From assembly GCA_032173965.1 (NCBI GenBank), contig CM063287.1:5833859-5897858 (forward strand): a DNA stretch of 64,000 bases, in the 5' to 3' direction. Below the pieces are notes generated by a model, which was not told the origin of the DNA, made no database searches, and saw only the letters and a list, made by a program, of their open reading frames with translations. A program made the translations under genes and the position numbers. Source of the stretch: Sitta carolinensis. Its lineage: Eukaryota; Chordata; Aves; Passeriformes; Sittidae. This document shows, piece after piece, positions 1 to 14,390 of the stretch (position 1 is its first letter; every line of letters starts with the position of its first letter).

Positions 1-3000
1 TCTTGGCCAAGTGCTGGATTGGAGCTCAGCAGCATATACAGTTGCATGTACACACACGAAGTATGTGCAGTTTTACTGGAGATGACTATGCAGTCATCAG
101 CATATGTCTGTGTAATCACCTTCTGTTTGTGAATACATGCAGAATAAATTATACAACTACTGTAACATGATTAAAAAACTTTTTCAAATTCTCAACTTTG
201 ACTCTTGAACACTGTGACATCAAATTAGAGAAGTAACTGAAAATAGTAAGAACTGGATTTCCTTCGTCAAAGAATACAGGGAAAAAATATCCTTCTCTTT
301 CAGTATATCTGAAAGAAGCAAAAATGGGGTGAACAAACAGATCTGTGAGGGAAAGGCAAGTCAACTCCAGCTCAGCAAAAATTTCTATGATAAAAAACCA
401 ATAAAAATAAAAAGAGGAGATATAAATAGGTGATGTGAACAACTCTTGAGAAAAAAAAGCATTTGATATCATCTGAGTTGGTGTCACAGAGTGGTTATTA
501 ACTGGCATAAACATGCATTTTCAGTCCCACTGAGTCACCAGAAAAGCTGGCTCTCAAATAATGAAGCTGATGGAGCCTGACATCCAGTTCTACTTCTCTT
601 TACTCCAACTTGGAACTGTTGCACAATTACGATAGGGTACGTCAGGATCCGATAAACAGAACTGGAAAAGGGAAAGAAAACAATTTTTTCCCCCACAAGT
701 CAGGTTCAGTGCTTTTGCCTATTAAAGTAACCAAATATGTTTCTCTCTGAAATCAAAGCCAAAAGGCAGCATGCCAGACACAGTTAACAGATAAATCAAT
801 GTTCCTGAAGGGTGGACTTTTTTGTTTTGGGGGGTTTCTGCCTGACAACAATCTTGTGGTGAGCAAACAGAACACCCACCACACATCTTGTCAATCTACT
901 CACATGAAACAGGGAAGGAAATGCAAATACTTTTGGAGATCTTGGCACTGTTTGGAAAAACTTCATGTTCTAACCTCCCTGTCAAAGGTCATTGTTCTCA
1001 TAACCATGAAGTCTGCAGCTGTAGTAAAGCCCACCTCATATAATGTGTAATTACAGCTAATTTATCACTAAGGTCATTGCATACTATCTGGGAGTTTGTA
1101 AACAAGAATGAATCACAGATTTCATTTCTATGTCCCTTTCAAACTGGAAGACTTAACAGTTTCCTGCTCCAACATACAAAATACTATTGCTTCTATAAAC
1201 CTACTCAGGTCACCTTGACAGCAGTTTCCATTTAATTAAACTGACAGCAAAGGAGGGCCTTTGCTAATGTGATCCAGACCAGTTTGCCTTCAATGTAAAT
1301 TGTCAGGCATGAAATTACATCTGAAACAGATACAATAATCTATCTGTATCTTAGTCATGAGTTTAATCTATACTAAAATAACATTTTCTTTGTCCATATT
1401 GAAGTCTGTTTTAGACTTCAGTGATCTTTTCTTCTTTTCACAGTTGAAGTTCAGGAACTTATTCAACTTCCATTCACCTTAAAGTCAATTCTGAATTTTC
1501 TTCTCATCTGTAATTTACACATTCATTGTTGGTTTCTAGGTCATGGGTAGCAAAACGATCTCACATGTGAGAAACCAGATTCAGGACCTACTTCAAACTT
1601 TCACTTTCTGGAAATGAAATAGACTGGAAGGACCATAAAAGTAGTTCACAGCCACTTAAAGCAGTCTGAGTTGCCTTAAGCTAACAGCCCGCCTTTTCAC
1701 ACAGATCCTTGATCAACTGGCTGTAAAGCAGAAAACTGATGAGATTTATAGGTACCTTCAATAAAATGGAGGTGGGATTGTTTATTTGTTTAATGACCCA
1801 TAACATTTCACTCTCATCTAATGATTCTCATCAGTACTCAACTGATGTAGTAATCCCTACAATACCCAGCAAGAACAGAATATGTGTAAGAATAGTTACT
1901 GCACAGTAGCCACAGTGCTCATGATGAGCAACTGAATAAACTGCAGGGTGCATTTATACCAGATGCAAGTGAGATGGGAATTTCTGAGAGATGCCAAGCA
2001 TTTTGTTCCTGGCCCATGAGCTGCATCCTCCTGTACCAGCATGAGGACAAGCCTGAGGATGCTGAATGCCCCTTGCAATTCAAGTCTACAATATCAGAGA
2101 ATTTGAAAAAAAGGAAGGGATGGGATCCAGAAAGAAAAATTTGGAAAAGTCGTATTAGTAGGGAAAGGGCAAATAACCAATCTCTCTTACTAAAGCCAGA
2201 GTGTGCCACAACAAGTTCTTCAGTGTGACTATCTCTGGCCATTAAACAATGCACTCCCAAACTCCGTACAGGCAAGTCTAGCAACAGTACTGGAGAAGCT
2301 GCTCTTTTTGCTGCTCTGTGGATTCCTGACACTGGAAGAGCACATCACCTGAGCTCTGCTGCACAGGGTCACCAAGCTCAATGGGAATTACACAGCATTT
2401 AGCCACCAACACAGAATGATAAATCAGGACATTAATTGTGAGACACTATGGCAGGAAGGCCTGAGCTTCAGAGTGCCTAGTAGTGACTGTCACCTCAACA
2501 TTCTGATCCTGGAAAGGAAAAATCAACTCTGTTACATGCAACTGCACTTCTGATACCAGCTATGTAGGTAATCTAACTGAAAAGAGAAGCTTGAAGCCAT
2601 TCTGAAGACAGATTCTGGATGAAGTTTTAGCACCAAATGAAAACTGAGGGTCCACCCTGATATAAATCTGGTCTCCATACTCAAGGTATCATACATAAGA
2701 AGGTTTCCTGCTTTTGGAGTCAGCAATCATTGGCACGGACTTGGAGTCACTTCACCTGGTGAAAGGGAATGCTCCTCCAAGAAGCCTTGTTACCTATTTT
2801 GATTTGGGCAACCTGGCTAGTGAACTGACTGAGAAATGAACATGGTGAGAAATTCTCACAGCAGCTGGGGCAAAGATCTCAAGGATGCACACACAGAATT
2901 GTCCCACACACAATCCATACACACAGGCTCTGAGGGAAAAGAAGCACAATGGAAACTGGAATCCCATTTTTTTCTATGGCTACCATCCCATTCTGTCATG

Positions 3001-4306
3001 TCATGATAACCTTCAGTGAGGAAGACAAAGGGCCCTGCCAGCTTCACTGAGCTTAGGGCACTTCTTGTACCACCTGTAAAAAGGGCTTGTATCCTGAGAG
3101 CTTGTGCTGCAGCTGGAGGTGCTACAACCATAAGATGCATAAGTGACAAAACCACTGTAATAACTAGAGAAAACTGAACCACAGTTTATTTTCCAAGCTT
3201 CTACCCACCCAAACAAACATTTGCAAAACTTTTGAAACTTGCCCAACTAAAAACATCTGCTGCTCAAGAAATGTTACATGACTAAGTAGGAAATCTGCCA
3301 CATGCCCAGCAAGGTATAAACAATGCTTTCAGTATGTTTTTACAGCCTGGACAATATAATTTCCAAGCACTGTCAGCACAATCTTCCTCTTCATATAAGA
3401 ACTTTAATTGCATTGTTCTCGTAAAAAGTAGAAAATTAAGTGCTTCCTTAAGAAAACCAGCCAAACACCAAGTAGTCTGATATTCTTGGGGAAAAAAAAA
3501 AAAAGAAGAAAATTTAACTTTGCAACAGAAGACAATGGTCAGACATTAGCATGATCAGAAATCATTACAAGTCTTTCTGGCAACTGTTCTTCTGCTTTAC
3601 TGTTCATGAAAGTCTCTGTTTTAGAACACTTAAGAATTCTCAGAGTAGATGTACATAAACCTTTTCTTATTGGTAGACTGACTTGATTTACAAGCTGACG
3701 AGGGAAAAAGGGTCTGACAGAGGACAGCAGCCCCTCTTCATCTCTGGTTGTTAAGAATTAGCTCTCTGTGCTTCCCTATGCCACCAGAAATGACCAAGAG
3801 GTACTGCTTTATGCAAACGCTGTACACAACTGGCCAGAGATGAAGGAATTACTTTTCAGGTTTACTTACATGGATTAGCTGATATATCTGATCAGTCATA
3901 GTCTCTCAAACAGGCAGAGAAACTACTAATAGTTTCTTCTGCAGAGGGTGAAAAATGTTCCTATTCCATTTGTGCAAATATGCTGGGCTCACATTATCAA
4001 ACACATGAATTCCTGTCCACACTCTCTCTGTCTCCCCTGCAGACCCTGCCATCAAAACAGCAGGGAAAAAATTGCCCTCATTTCCTGTATATTTCATATA
4101 GACCTAAACATTTTTAAGTATGTTGTCAAGGAATATATTTTAAGGCTGCTATGCTCACATCTGATCTCCTACTCTATGCTTTTAAGATATTAAATAGGCT
4201 TTACCCAATAAATCAAATGTTTTGTGCCTTAGAATCACATGGTATCTGAAGTCACCAAAGCCTAAATCCTGCATTCACTATATGCAAGTCAGAGGGCCCA
4301 GGTCTG

Positions 4307-4325
4307 AAAAAAAAAAAAAAAAAAA
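4307..4325. repeat. Poly-A run (19 A)
   Basis: An uninterrupted run of 19 A within intron 3. No retroposon body or target-site duplication was recognised beside it. Confidence 0.9.
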
Positions 4326-7300
4326 GGCAAAACATGAGCACCAACTCTCACTGCAGAGAAGGCAAACAAAAACCCCAGAGGCAGGGCAGAGAAGCTGTCC
4401 TTACTGCTGTCTCCAACCATCCTCACCCCTGCTCCTACCCAGCTTGGCACCACCTCTTTCTCACTCCATCATGAGAGGATCATAGCTGGAAGTCTTTGGT
4501 GGAGTACAGCCGTAGAACTCACATTGTCAGTTGTCCCAGGCTAGTCTGAAACCTACAGAAAGGAGCACTGACCTCCCAAAACCCAAGTGGGGTGATTATC
4601 CTCAAGGCACTTTCCTGTTGAGGGCTCTAATAGCTGGGTAGAAAAACAAAACAACCTAAAGCTTTTCACAAATGCAGACAGGGCCTGATTTCCCTGCGTC
4701 TCACACTGCTGCAGGACGTTTGTGAACACCACAGCAGCAAGCCTAAGCCAGTGCTGCAGCACGGAAGAGTTACCACAAGAAAGAGAAATGCTCTCCCCTA
4801 CCTGAGCTGGAAGGCTCCTCCACTGGAAGAGCAGCATGGGCAGCTGAGGGGGATGAGCACCTCCCAAGGCACAAGCTCACTGCCTTCATTCAAACTGACC
4901 AGTCCACTGAAATACCAGGAGCTTCCCACACACCAAACTACAGCATCTAATGTTTGATGTTCTACAATAGCACAAAGACAACATATAAAACACATTCAAG
5001 AAACACTGTGGGAAAAGCGCCAGCATTTTAAGGAACGTTCCCTTTGGACACGAAGCCTTTTTTAGCCAAACCACTATGATTTTGTTTCAGTGACTCATCC
5101 GAATGGATTCTGGATTAAGGTTTAAAAATGGGATATTTTCTCTTTGCTCCTAGGTTCATATCAAGACATATGAATGAAAAAATAGCAGTAAGAATATTAG
5201 GCTGGACTTACATTCACCAACAGACACTAAATAGGGATCTACTAAATTTGTAAAGCTTAGCTGAAGTTACAAATATATAATTCTGGAAATGCAATTCCTC
5301 GTAAAGTCAGACTGCGCAAGGATAATAAAACTATAAAAAGATACTTTGTCCCTAAAGATTGTAAGAAGCTAATCATTAGCCTCATGTTTATAGCAGTTAC
5401 CTTTTTATTACATTATTATGATTTTTTTTTCTGAATAAATACTTATTCTGATCTACTTTTCCTTTGCAGGTACCTGGATCCTTATTTCTACCACACAGGT
5501 AACAAAAAAACACCCAATGTCTCTAGGCAAAGTGTTTTTAAAGACAAAGACACTTGCCAGATTAAAAACAAACAGACAAATAAAGTGCACATAAATTTGT
5601 TTGACAATTATTGGGCATCTAGAAAGGCACACATGTTCTTTGGAAATTTCTTCTTCCAGTTTGTCATACAAATGACAGTAAAATACGTATCCAGTAGCAA
5701 ACTGGGGGAACTAAATTTAAAATGCACTTTCAGACCACTCGCACTTTTTCTTTTTTTAACTTCTCTTTTCCAAGGCAAGAGGGGAGGAGGGAGATTGTAC
5801 CAATGTTTTGACGTACTGTAAGTTCTTTTGCCTTTTAACAGAAATATGTAAACAAGGTGTATGACTGTAGGGTAATGTTCTAGTCACAAAGCATTCAAGA
5901 GCCAGAGTGAAGCTATTTAAAGAATGGAGTATTCAATTCCTGAGGCCAGATGCTAGTATAAATATGAAACTATGTTCACACTGCAGATTAAATTATTTTT
6001 AGTTTCTGTGTTTGAACTGCCAAAATTATTTGGATTGGTTTATTTATTTTTTTTTTACTGTACCACAGAACTTACAGGGCCACATTTTTATGTATCTGAA
6101 CAGAGGATTAAAAACACAAGCATAAAAGGAATTTTTAATCTATTTTCTCTGTGCAACAAGACTGGAAGTGTGACAAACACTGTCACAAGTAAGGGCCATC
6201 CAGGCAATAAGAAAACTACAAATAAAGATGGAGCTGAAGCATTTGAGACTCTTGAAGATTTTTTTATAGTAACTTCTCATTCAATTTTTCATCCCACAAA
6301 GCTTTTAATTTGGAAATAATCAGTGTGAAAGAAAAGTGGAGACTGTAGTTTCACAATAATTAGAGAGAAAAACATGCATTAAGATTGCATTATACCCTGT
6401 CAACTGGGTTTGCCGCAACAGCTCACACAGATACTGCAAAAACTATCAAGTTAAAGTCACTCATAATTAAGAAAAACAAATAATCAATAATACCATGACC
6501 TTGGCATAGCAAAACCATGGCCGAATTTGAGAAAGACAATGAAATAAACTAGCAGTGATCAAAGCAAAATGAGGTTCAGTGACTAACTGGGTAAGGACCT
6601 ATCACTGATAGACCAAAGCCTACAAATCACCTACAAGGCTGTCAAGAACAACCCTCTTGCTGATGACCACTTCACTGCTGTTCTTTTTTGATCCTGTAAT
6701 TATCTTCTTTTTGTCTCATCAGCTGACAAAGATGGAAGGTCCAGGATATATCTCAGGGATGTGATTCATCTACTGATAGAAAATGAGTCTACCAAGACTC
6801 AAAAAGTAAACCAGGAACCACGTGGAAGGACATAAATGAAGCCACAGACCCTTCCCACCGTGAATACCACAAATGCTCCAATGGGAGGCCTGGATGTACA
6901 ACCAGGAGAGAGATGAGCAGAAAGACTGCAGCTTGGTCAGTCAAGAGACTTCCTGCAACACTAAAGAATGTGGAATTACTGAGCAGACTTGCTCTGCACC
7001 ACACTGAACATGTGTATTTTGCCAATGACATAATTATGAGAAGGATGAGACCAGTAACATGGCACAGCTGGCTGGGGGACATGCTGGAGGGGAAAGGGTC
7101 CTGCAGTGCTGGGCTGGAATCCACCTAATATTGGGACGTGTGAATGATACTAAGTACCTGTGGAGACTGTCACCACCCCAACTCAGCAAGGCAGGGGACA
7201 CCAGGCTTAATTACAACCAGGTGATGTGGGACGTGCTGAAAGCTGAACACACTCTTGAATACCACATCAGGTTCAGCCTCGGTTCCTAATTAACTGTTCT

Positions 7301-10300
7301 TATCGGGTATGGATCTGGTATCACAACAGTGAAGCCTCCTTTTGGAGGACAGGCTGAGGATCCCAGCCTTCCCTGGGTATTTACAACAGGCTTTTAAAAT
7401 GCACTAGCCTGCACTTTAAAGAAACCTGGAACCAGAACATCTGGGCTTTGGTTGTTTTGATTCTCAGTAATAAAAAGTGAAAAAAAATGAAGCAGCTGTG
7501 GATAAAATGTTCAGAACACAGCAGCAACTTTGTCATTGTGTACCTATATTCCCTTCACTAGCCTCAATCACAGCAGCAGAAAAGGATGTGGGGGAACTTG
7601 GAGGAGGACGAGAGTGAATGTTTCCCACCTTTTTCTTAAATGAGATATTCATTATAGGATCCTTGAATGGTGTGGGGATCTATTCCACTCATGACACACA
7701 TGCATAACTCCCCTTGGCACTAATGGGAATGATGAACGTGTTGTCAGAGGAGAATTGCCCCCTAAAACTGCAGGAGTGTGAACAAGGCTGTAAATACATC
7801 TCAAGGTTCTGGTAACATTAGAAACCAGCCTAGCAAATTTCTCATGGTTTATTATGATATCACCAAATCCCCTCTATGTATTTATAGCCTTGTAATTCAC
7901 AATTATTCTGGGTCCATAAATGTTTTTGGCATCTGAATGTAGAACTGATACTATTATTTCACATATTACGGTACTATCCGTGAATGCTAAATTTATTCCA
8001 GCACAGACTCCTGGAGTTCATTCATCAGATATTTTATGCTACTGTTCTTTTAATGATTCATTTATCCCTAGTAATATTTGTATTCTGAAGTGTGGTGTCT
8101 CCATCCGACAGTACAATTCAGCTCTGCTGAATTATCTTTTTCTTTCACAGCATAACAAAGTAGAGTACAGTCAAATTGAAGATGGCCTTTAGTACCCTGT
8201 CAGAACAATACTGCTTACCAAGCATATCCAGACACATTTCTCAAACCACATGTAATGCTCTGGCTGCCAACATACTCGTAAAATCATTAACCAGCATCTT
8301 AAAATAAGGGCGTGAAATATATATTTAAATGTTTAGGAAAATCAAATGTGGGCTCTCCTAGAAGCTTATTTTGAATTTCAGCTTCTACATATATCAACTA
8401 TGCAGCAGTGCACAGAGGTAAAAATTCACCTTGATTTTTCACAAGCTGCTAAAATATGCTCCTGCTAAAATCATATACATTACCCATCACTAGTAAAAGC
8501 TTCTTTATGCCATTTCCTATTTGCCCTTCAAAATGTTACAGAGCAAGACAGACACAAGATGAAGGTTTACAGGGCTGAGGATTCATTTTTATATGCAAAT
8601 TATTATTAGAAGTAAAATTAAGGAGGAACTTACTTTCCATGGTACGGATTTTACTAAATAAAATAAATAAAGGCTATGCCACGAGGTTCTCTAATACAAA
8701 ACCTACCCAATAAGTTACAATTCATGCTGTTACAGTTTTTAAATATATGTTTTCTTTATCACCCATTCCCACAAACCACGCCCCAATTTATACACACACT
8801 AGGTTTAACTGTTCCCTTCCCAAATACTCTCATCTATCAATGCTCTCATCACACAAGGATCACCAATCCAGCAAAGACAAGCATGACCCAAGTTAACCAA
8901 AAGAGATTAAGCAGTCAGAATTGATACTGAGAGTCTTTAAACTCAGTTAACAAAGGCAAAGCTGCCAGAACCAGTCTTCTCCTGTGAACCCACAGAGCCT
9001 CTCCTGGAGCTCACAAAGGTGATACACAGTGCTGAAGGAGATCCCTGGGCTGGGAAGGCACATTTGCTACTGCCCACTGAGCTGCTGCAGCCAAGCCCCT
9101 TCCAACAATCTTGCCCAACAACATTTTTTTGTCCTAGTACTCCCACCTCCTGCTCTCCCTTGCTTGCCCAAGCAAAGGTCCACCTTGGCAAGCTGAGGGG
9201 CTATTGCTGAGATCTCCATAAATGCTGACATGGCCATTCACTGACAGCTTTTGCTCCTGCATGCCTCTGTCCTACCAAACGATTTTGCAAAAAGAAGAGA
9301 AAAGGAATAAAAAGCAAGTCTCCACCTTCAAGTTCAGATGCACAAAGGATGCTTTCTTTCACAATCTCCCATGACACAAGACAGGTCATCTATAAGAAGA
9401 TGAATATGGTGTATCAGAGAAAAAGTGCCAGCCTTTCTGCAACAACACAGTCAGAACCAGACTAGGATACTTAGGAAAACAGATAGTAAGAAGCCAGACA
9501 CATCATACTGTGCCTATAAAGAAAGGGCCAGTTGCCTTTCTGAGCATGGGAGTAATAAAGAGCAACTCAAGAAGACCCAGAATGGAGGTGGTGAATAAAT
9601 TTGGTCTGGCTTTTCTCCTTCTCCCTACTCGGGAAATGATACCCAGATTGGGCCATGGTTATCAACAGCACCCGCAGAAGAGCCTGAGCTTCTCAGCACA
9701 GCCACACAGGTCACAAGCCAGCATGATTCATGGGCTGGTATGGAGACAGCTCTGACTTGATTAACGGAGCACCTGGAGTTAAAGACAACGGCAGGACTCT
9801 CACTCCTGGGCTCCAGCAGCACAGAATTTCAGCACAGGAGAGCAGCCAGGCAGGAAAAAGAGGATGTCCTTGGGGCCCACCCAGCTATACCACAACATTA
9901 CATAGGTGCTGGGTTTGCCTATCTTGGTACCCAGCAAATTTTTGGCTTGCTGTGTGGAAAGGATATAGTGCAGGAAAAAGCCATCAGTGATCTATGAGGG
10001 AACACCACGTCTAACCAGCAACCATGGCACACAGAGGAAACCACTGATCACCTCCCTCCATGGTGCTGGGCAAGGGAAGCACAGCAACACAAAACAATAG
10101 ATGTCCCAGACTTGGTCCCTCTGGGACCCAGAAACAATATGGGCAGGAATAGATAGAGGGAAGACTGGGGAAGAAAACAGAACCCTCTAAACCAATGATT
10201 AAAAAAAAAGGAAAAAGGAAAAGAAAAACAAACAAAAAGCATACACTGAGATAAAGTCAGATTCAGAGCACAGCAGTACTGCACCAGGACACACACGTTT

Positions 10301-13300
10301 CCAGTTACTGGAACAAAAACCCATGGCCAGTAAGAATTAAAAGCAAGATCCAACAGTGACTAGAAGGGAAAAAATCCTGGAGAGCAGACACATGTGGGTT
10401 ATTACACAGCCTGGCAAGGTCACTCCCAGTGCTAAAAACAGACAAAACCAAAAAGCCATCAAACATTTTTAAAGGGACACTGTCCCACACTGGCTGCTTT
10501 GACACTGTCTGTGAATGGTCCTTATTTTTTTATCTACTTATTTTGTAATTATGTAGGCTATCTTGTTCCAGTCAGAGGATACAACAAAACTCTTACTGAT
10601 GGTGCAAACTGTGGCAACTTCAAGAGAAGGAAGGGCAGTTCTCTAGCTCCACAGACAGTAAAACTTAACTCTTTGTCCTCTTGGTTTGCAGCAGTGATTC
10701 CTTCTCTGATGTTTCTGAATGGACCAGAACTGCAACTGTAAAAGGCTGTGCTCTACATGAACAGCAAAGTGCCCTGTCATACCAATACATGATCGAAAAT
10801 GCTGACACAGTGACAACTGCTATGAGCACAATTCTGATAATCACATTCGCTTGTTCCTGCTGCAGGAATGGGGTGGGTGTGAACAGCCACTGTGAGTTAG
10901 GGGCTACCAACAGGGAAGTTACCTGGGATTTTTGTTTACATTTCTTGGCATACCTTCCACATTTCAAAGAACAAGATACTCACATCCTCAATTTCCAGGG
11001 GTGATGCTCTCACCCCATTTTTATAAAAGCTGAAAGGTAGGTCAAAGCTGGATAAGAAATCCAAAATCTTTGATAAAGCATGCTTGAAGTTTGAGGTGTG
11101 CAGTGTTAAATCTCTTCCTGAGAATCACAAATATATGAGGGTCAACACAATCCATTGGTGAGTGAAAGGCTTCCATAGCCAATGCTGCATATTAAAATGT
11201 TTTTGTCACCCTCAAACGATTCCTTTGTAATGAAGTAGGCTCTCCCCAGGGAAAGGAAGATATTAACAGCACTTAAAACATCCCAGCACTGCTCAGGCAA
11301 ACAAGGCAGCCTTAAGAAGGATAAACAACCTCGGAAGGATCCCACCAACCTCCTTCCAGGGAGGTGGAGGAAGGTGCAGAGGAGAGCAGCAGGGCTCAAG
11401 AGAGAGGGGCAGCTGAGGAGAGAGAGCCCCAAAATGCTACTGAAGATAGGGTCATCTCCAGGACTGAATTACTGGAAGTACACTGGACTTAATAATTGCA
11501 ACACCTTTCAGCACTTAAAAGGCAGCCAACAACTGAAGCAAACAAGTATTTGTTAAACCAACTGGTTGACCAATGATAAAACAAATATTCATGTCTCTCT
11601 ATCTGCTCAGCACCCCAGGTTATCTCTGATCCCAAACATGTTAACACCAAAGGTAAGCAATAATTAAACCAGAAGAAAGTGTTGAACCAAATGAAGCCTT
11701 CCTGCTCCACAGCCTTTCTGAGCAGACATCCCAACAAAGCTTCCTGCTCCACCAGCCTGCTGGTGTTCTTGTCCTGCTGCAGTAGTGCTGGCATGTGCTA
11801 AAAGCTAAACAAACACAGAAGAAAAAGCCAGGCCACAGCCTCTTTTTTCCCAAGGGAGCTGTCCTTCTCCACTCAGGCTCCACAGAGCACAACAGACGAG
11901 TCATGTAATAGCCTCATCTATGGCAAAAGAACTGTATCAATTGGGCAAGTTAAAATGAGTTAGAGAGGTCACTCTGACCCACAAGACAAAAAACAACATT
12001 TGGTGCACAAGGGCAGAGAAGGGAAAATGGGATAATGGAACACTCACAGGAGCTTTATCAAGATAAGACTGGCATTCAGCTAGGGCCATGAGGAGAGGAA
12101 GGCACAAGAAGAGGAAGAGTGCAGACAGAGAACTGGAGGGGAAGGCATGACTTAGGCACAAAGTATGCAAAGTGGCTGTACTCTAAACAGTTAACAATCA
12201 GTTGGTCAGAAAATTATTGCATGAAGTTAAGCCAGGTGAGCCTGAACTAGGCAGCACACGACAAACAATGAAAAAGGAGAGTCAGCATCAGATCAGAAGT
12301 CACCACAAGTGTCTGAGCATGCTACAGCTGCAGATTATCAGTTTTGATAACGTCACAGTTTGACTACATTATAACTTGACAATCTTCATCTGGAGTCACA
12401 CCTGCTGGAAGGCCACTGGCAAGGAAAATCGGAAGGGCCATGCAAGAGCCCAGCGCCCACTGGGGCTGGTAACTGTGTGGCTGGCATCTTTGGAAAAGCC
12501 AGCTCATCCCTGATCTGCCTATCCTTCCAAATTCACTGCAATCTGCTGCAGATTGGCCAATTTGCGTGGCAACACAAGATCCAGCTAGGAACTGCAATCT
12601 TCTAAGTGAAGATATGCAAATTATGAGACTGGTAAAGCTGAAAAAACGAGAGGGTGACCCAGTCCTGCAGCACCCAGCTCTGCCCAGCAAGCTCCTCTGG
12701 AGAGTTCAAAGGAGCTACTTCAAGAGAAGTAGGAAACAACTGCTGGAAAACCACCTACAGACTAGAAAAGAGCTACTGCTAGAATATACACCTCACCTAG
12801 GAGCAGTAGTTGATTTCCCTGGGTTTCACAGGGAACAAAGATCCACATTTTATACCCTCAAATGCATGACTGTGGGGAGTGAAAGACAGGACAGGACTGA
12901 TTGCTAAATTTTCTTTGGGTTTCCCCTCTCTGGATCTGAACAAACAAGAAATACATGCAGCAAAACCCTTCTGGTTCACCAGAACTTGCTTATCCCATTA
13001 CTAACACTGTCAGTGCAGGAACCTTAACTGCCCATTTTGGCATGATACACACAGAGGATGGGTAAAAGGAATGGGAATGCCAGCTGGGGACCAAACCCAG
13101 ACCTCTGTCATGACAGAACTAGAGAGCTGCAGACTGCCTGGCTGCAGCAGCAGCTCCCACTTCCCTGTCCCAGCATAGGCACAGGGGCCGTTTGTTCCAT
13201 GGCTGAACCCAGGCAGCTCCTCAGCTCAGCCTAACCCAAACCAACAGAGCTGGTGAGCACTAAATTCAGTCATTTTTCCCTTGGTCTCTTCTCTCAATTT

Positions 13301-13339
13301 CAGCTCTCACTCCTCTTTTATTTCTTTTTCTAAAGACAC

Positions 13340-13760
13340 ATTTAGAGATGAAACCATTCATAACTGCCTATCCACAGACGGTTTGTGGCAGCATAATTGA
13401 CAACGAGTCTGCTGCAAAAATGAAAATGCTGTTTTAATAACCTTGGCCTAAAATACATTCTGTTGTATGCCTCAAAGGGTTTCAATAAAAAGTCAACCTG
13501 TAGAGACATATTTTCTTGGCTTAAACAACAATCCAAAGCATATAAATGTAGTCCAACTATAATGACATATTTATACGCCAATAAAGCTTACACTGCAGCT
13601 TTCATACTTCACTTAAAGGAAGTCTGTAAGAAGCAATGTTATATAAAATAATTTGAATTTTTTTTGAACTATAGCCCAAGGAATACAAATATGCAACTCT
13701 GCCATATTTAAACGATAGTGTTTACATTGCTTAGTTGTTAAACATTTTGGAAAATAAAAT
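13340..13760. promoter_or_regulatory. Candidate conserved non-coding element in ARID5B intron 3
   Basis: This is an AT-rich but non-repetitive block with many short homeodomain-like ATAA/TTAT words and no simple-sequence decay. Both strands have only short open frames with no recognised protein. The texture resembles deeply conserved enhancers, which are common in introns of developmental regulators such as ARID5B. Conservation itself is not visible from one sequence, so this is an impression only. Confidence 0.25.
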
Positions 13761-14298
13761 AATTCCTCATTTGGTGACTTCCCACTGGTTTACCAAATAT
13801 GGGTATTCAAGTCCATTTATTACACAGAAAAATTCCCTAACTAATTCTAAATACAAAAATAAATAACTAGCAGCCTCAGTAGTGAATGATTTTATCAGAC
13901 CAATTCTTCTGGAAAAACAGGTTCTCATATTCATTATGAATAATACATTCCTGAGCAACTCTATTTTTATATGCTGCATTGTTGTTACTCTTTATTTTTC
14001 CTCAACATTTGAAAGAAATATTCAGAAAGCTATAAATAGTCTTAAGACATAAACTGCTAGCATTCAGTATTGACGTATTTATAGAAAGGGACAGAATGTA
14101 TAACATAAATATCTCAACAGGCAGAAAGAAATAATTCTTAAAAATCATTTTTCAGGCTGAAATCTTGAAGCTCACACAGAAAAATACTATTGCGAGATCT
14201 TTTATTTAATACAGTCCTAAGGAAGAGTTCTGCATAATTCACTAGTGATAAAAACAACAGCATTTTACCAAAAAAAAACCCCAAACAACAGTTTCTGC

Positions 14299-14390
14299 AG
14301 AAAAGAAAGGCAAAGCGAAAAGAAGGAAAAAAAAAGAGAAAAGAAGGGGAACAGAACAAAAGAGAAGAGAAAAGAAAGGAAGCAGAACAA
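14299..14390 (+). repeat. Purine-rich (GA/A) tract
   Basis: About 90 bases almost entirely A and G on the plus strand, with a few C interruptions, made of AAAAG/GAGAA-like words. It is polypyrimidine on the transcribed (minus) strand of ARID5B. It is low-complexity intronic sequence. Confidence 0.8.

Noticed and set aside
11690..11780. Near-duplicate segment around CTTCCTGCTCCAC (two copies about 41 bases apart)
   Set aside because: Short and imperfect, and consistent with a small local duplication. Nothing further depends on it.
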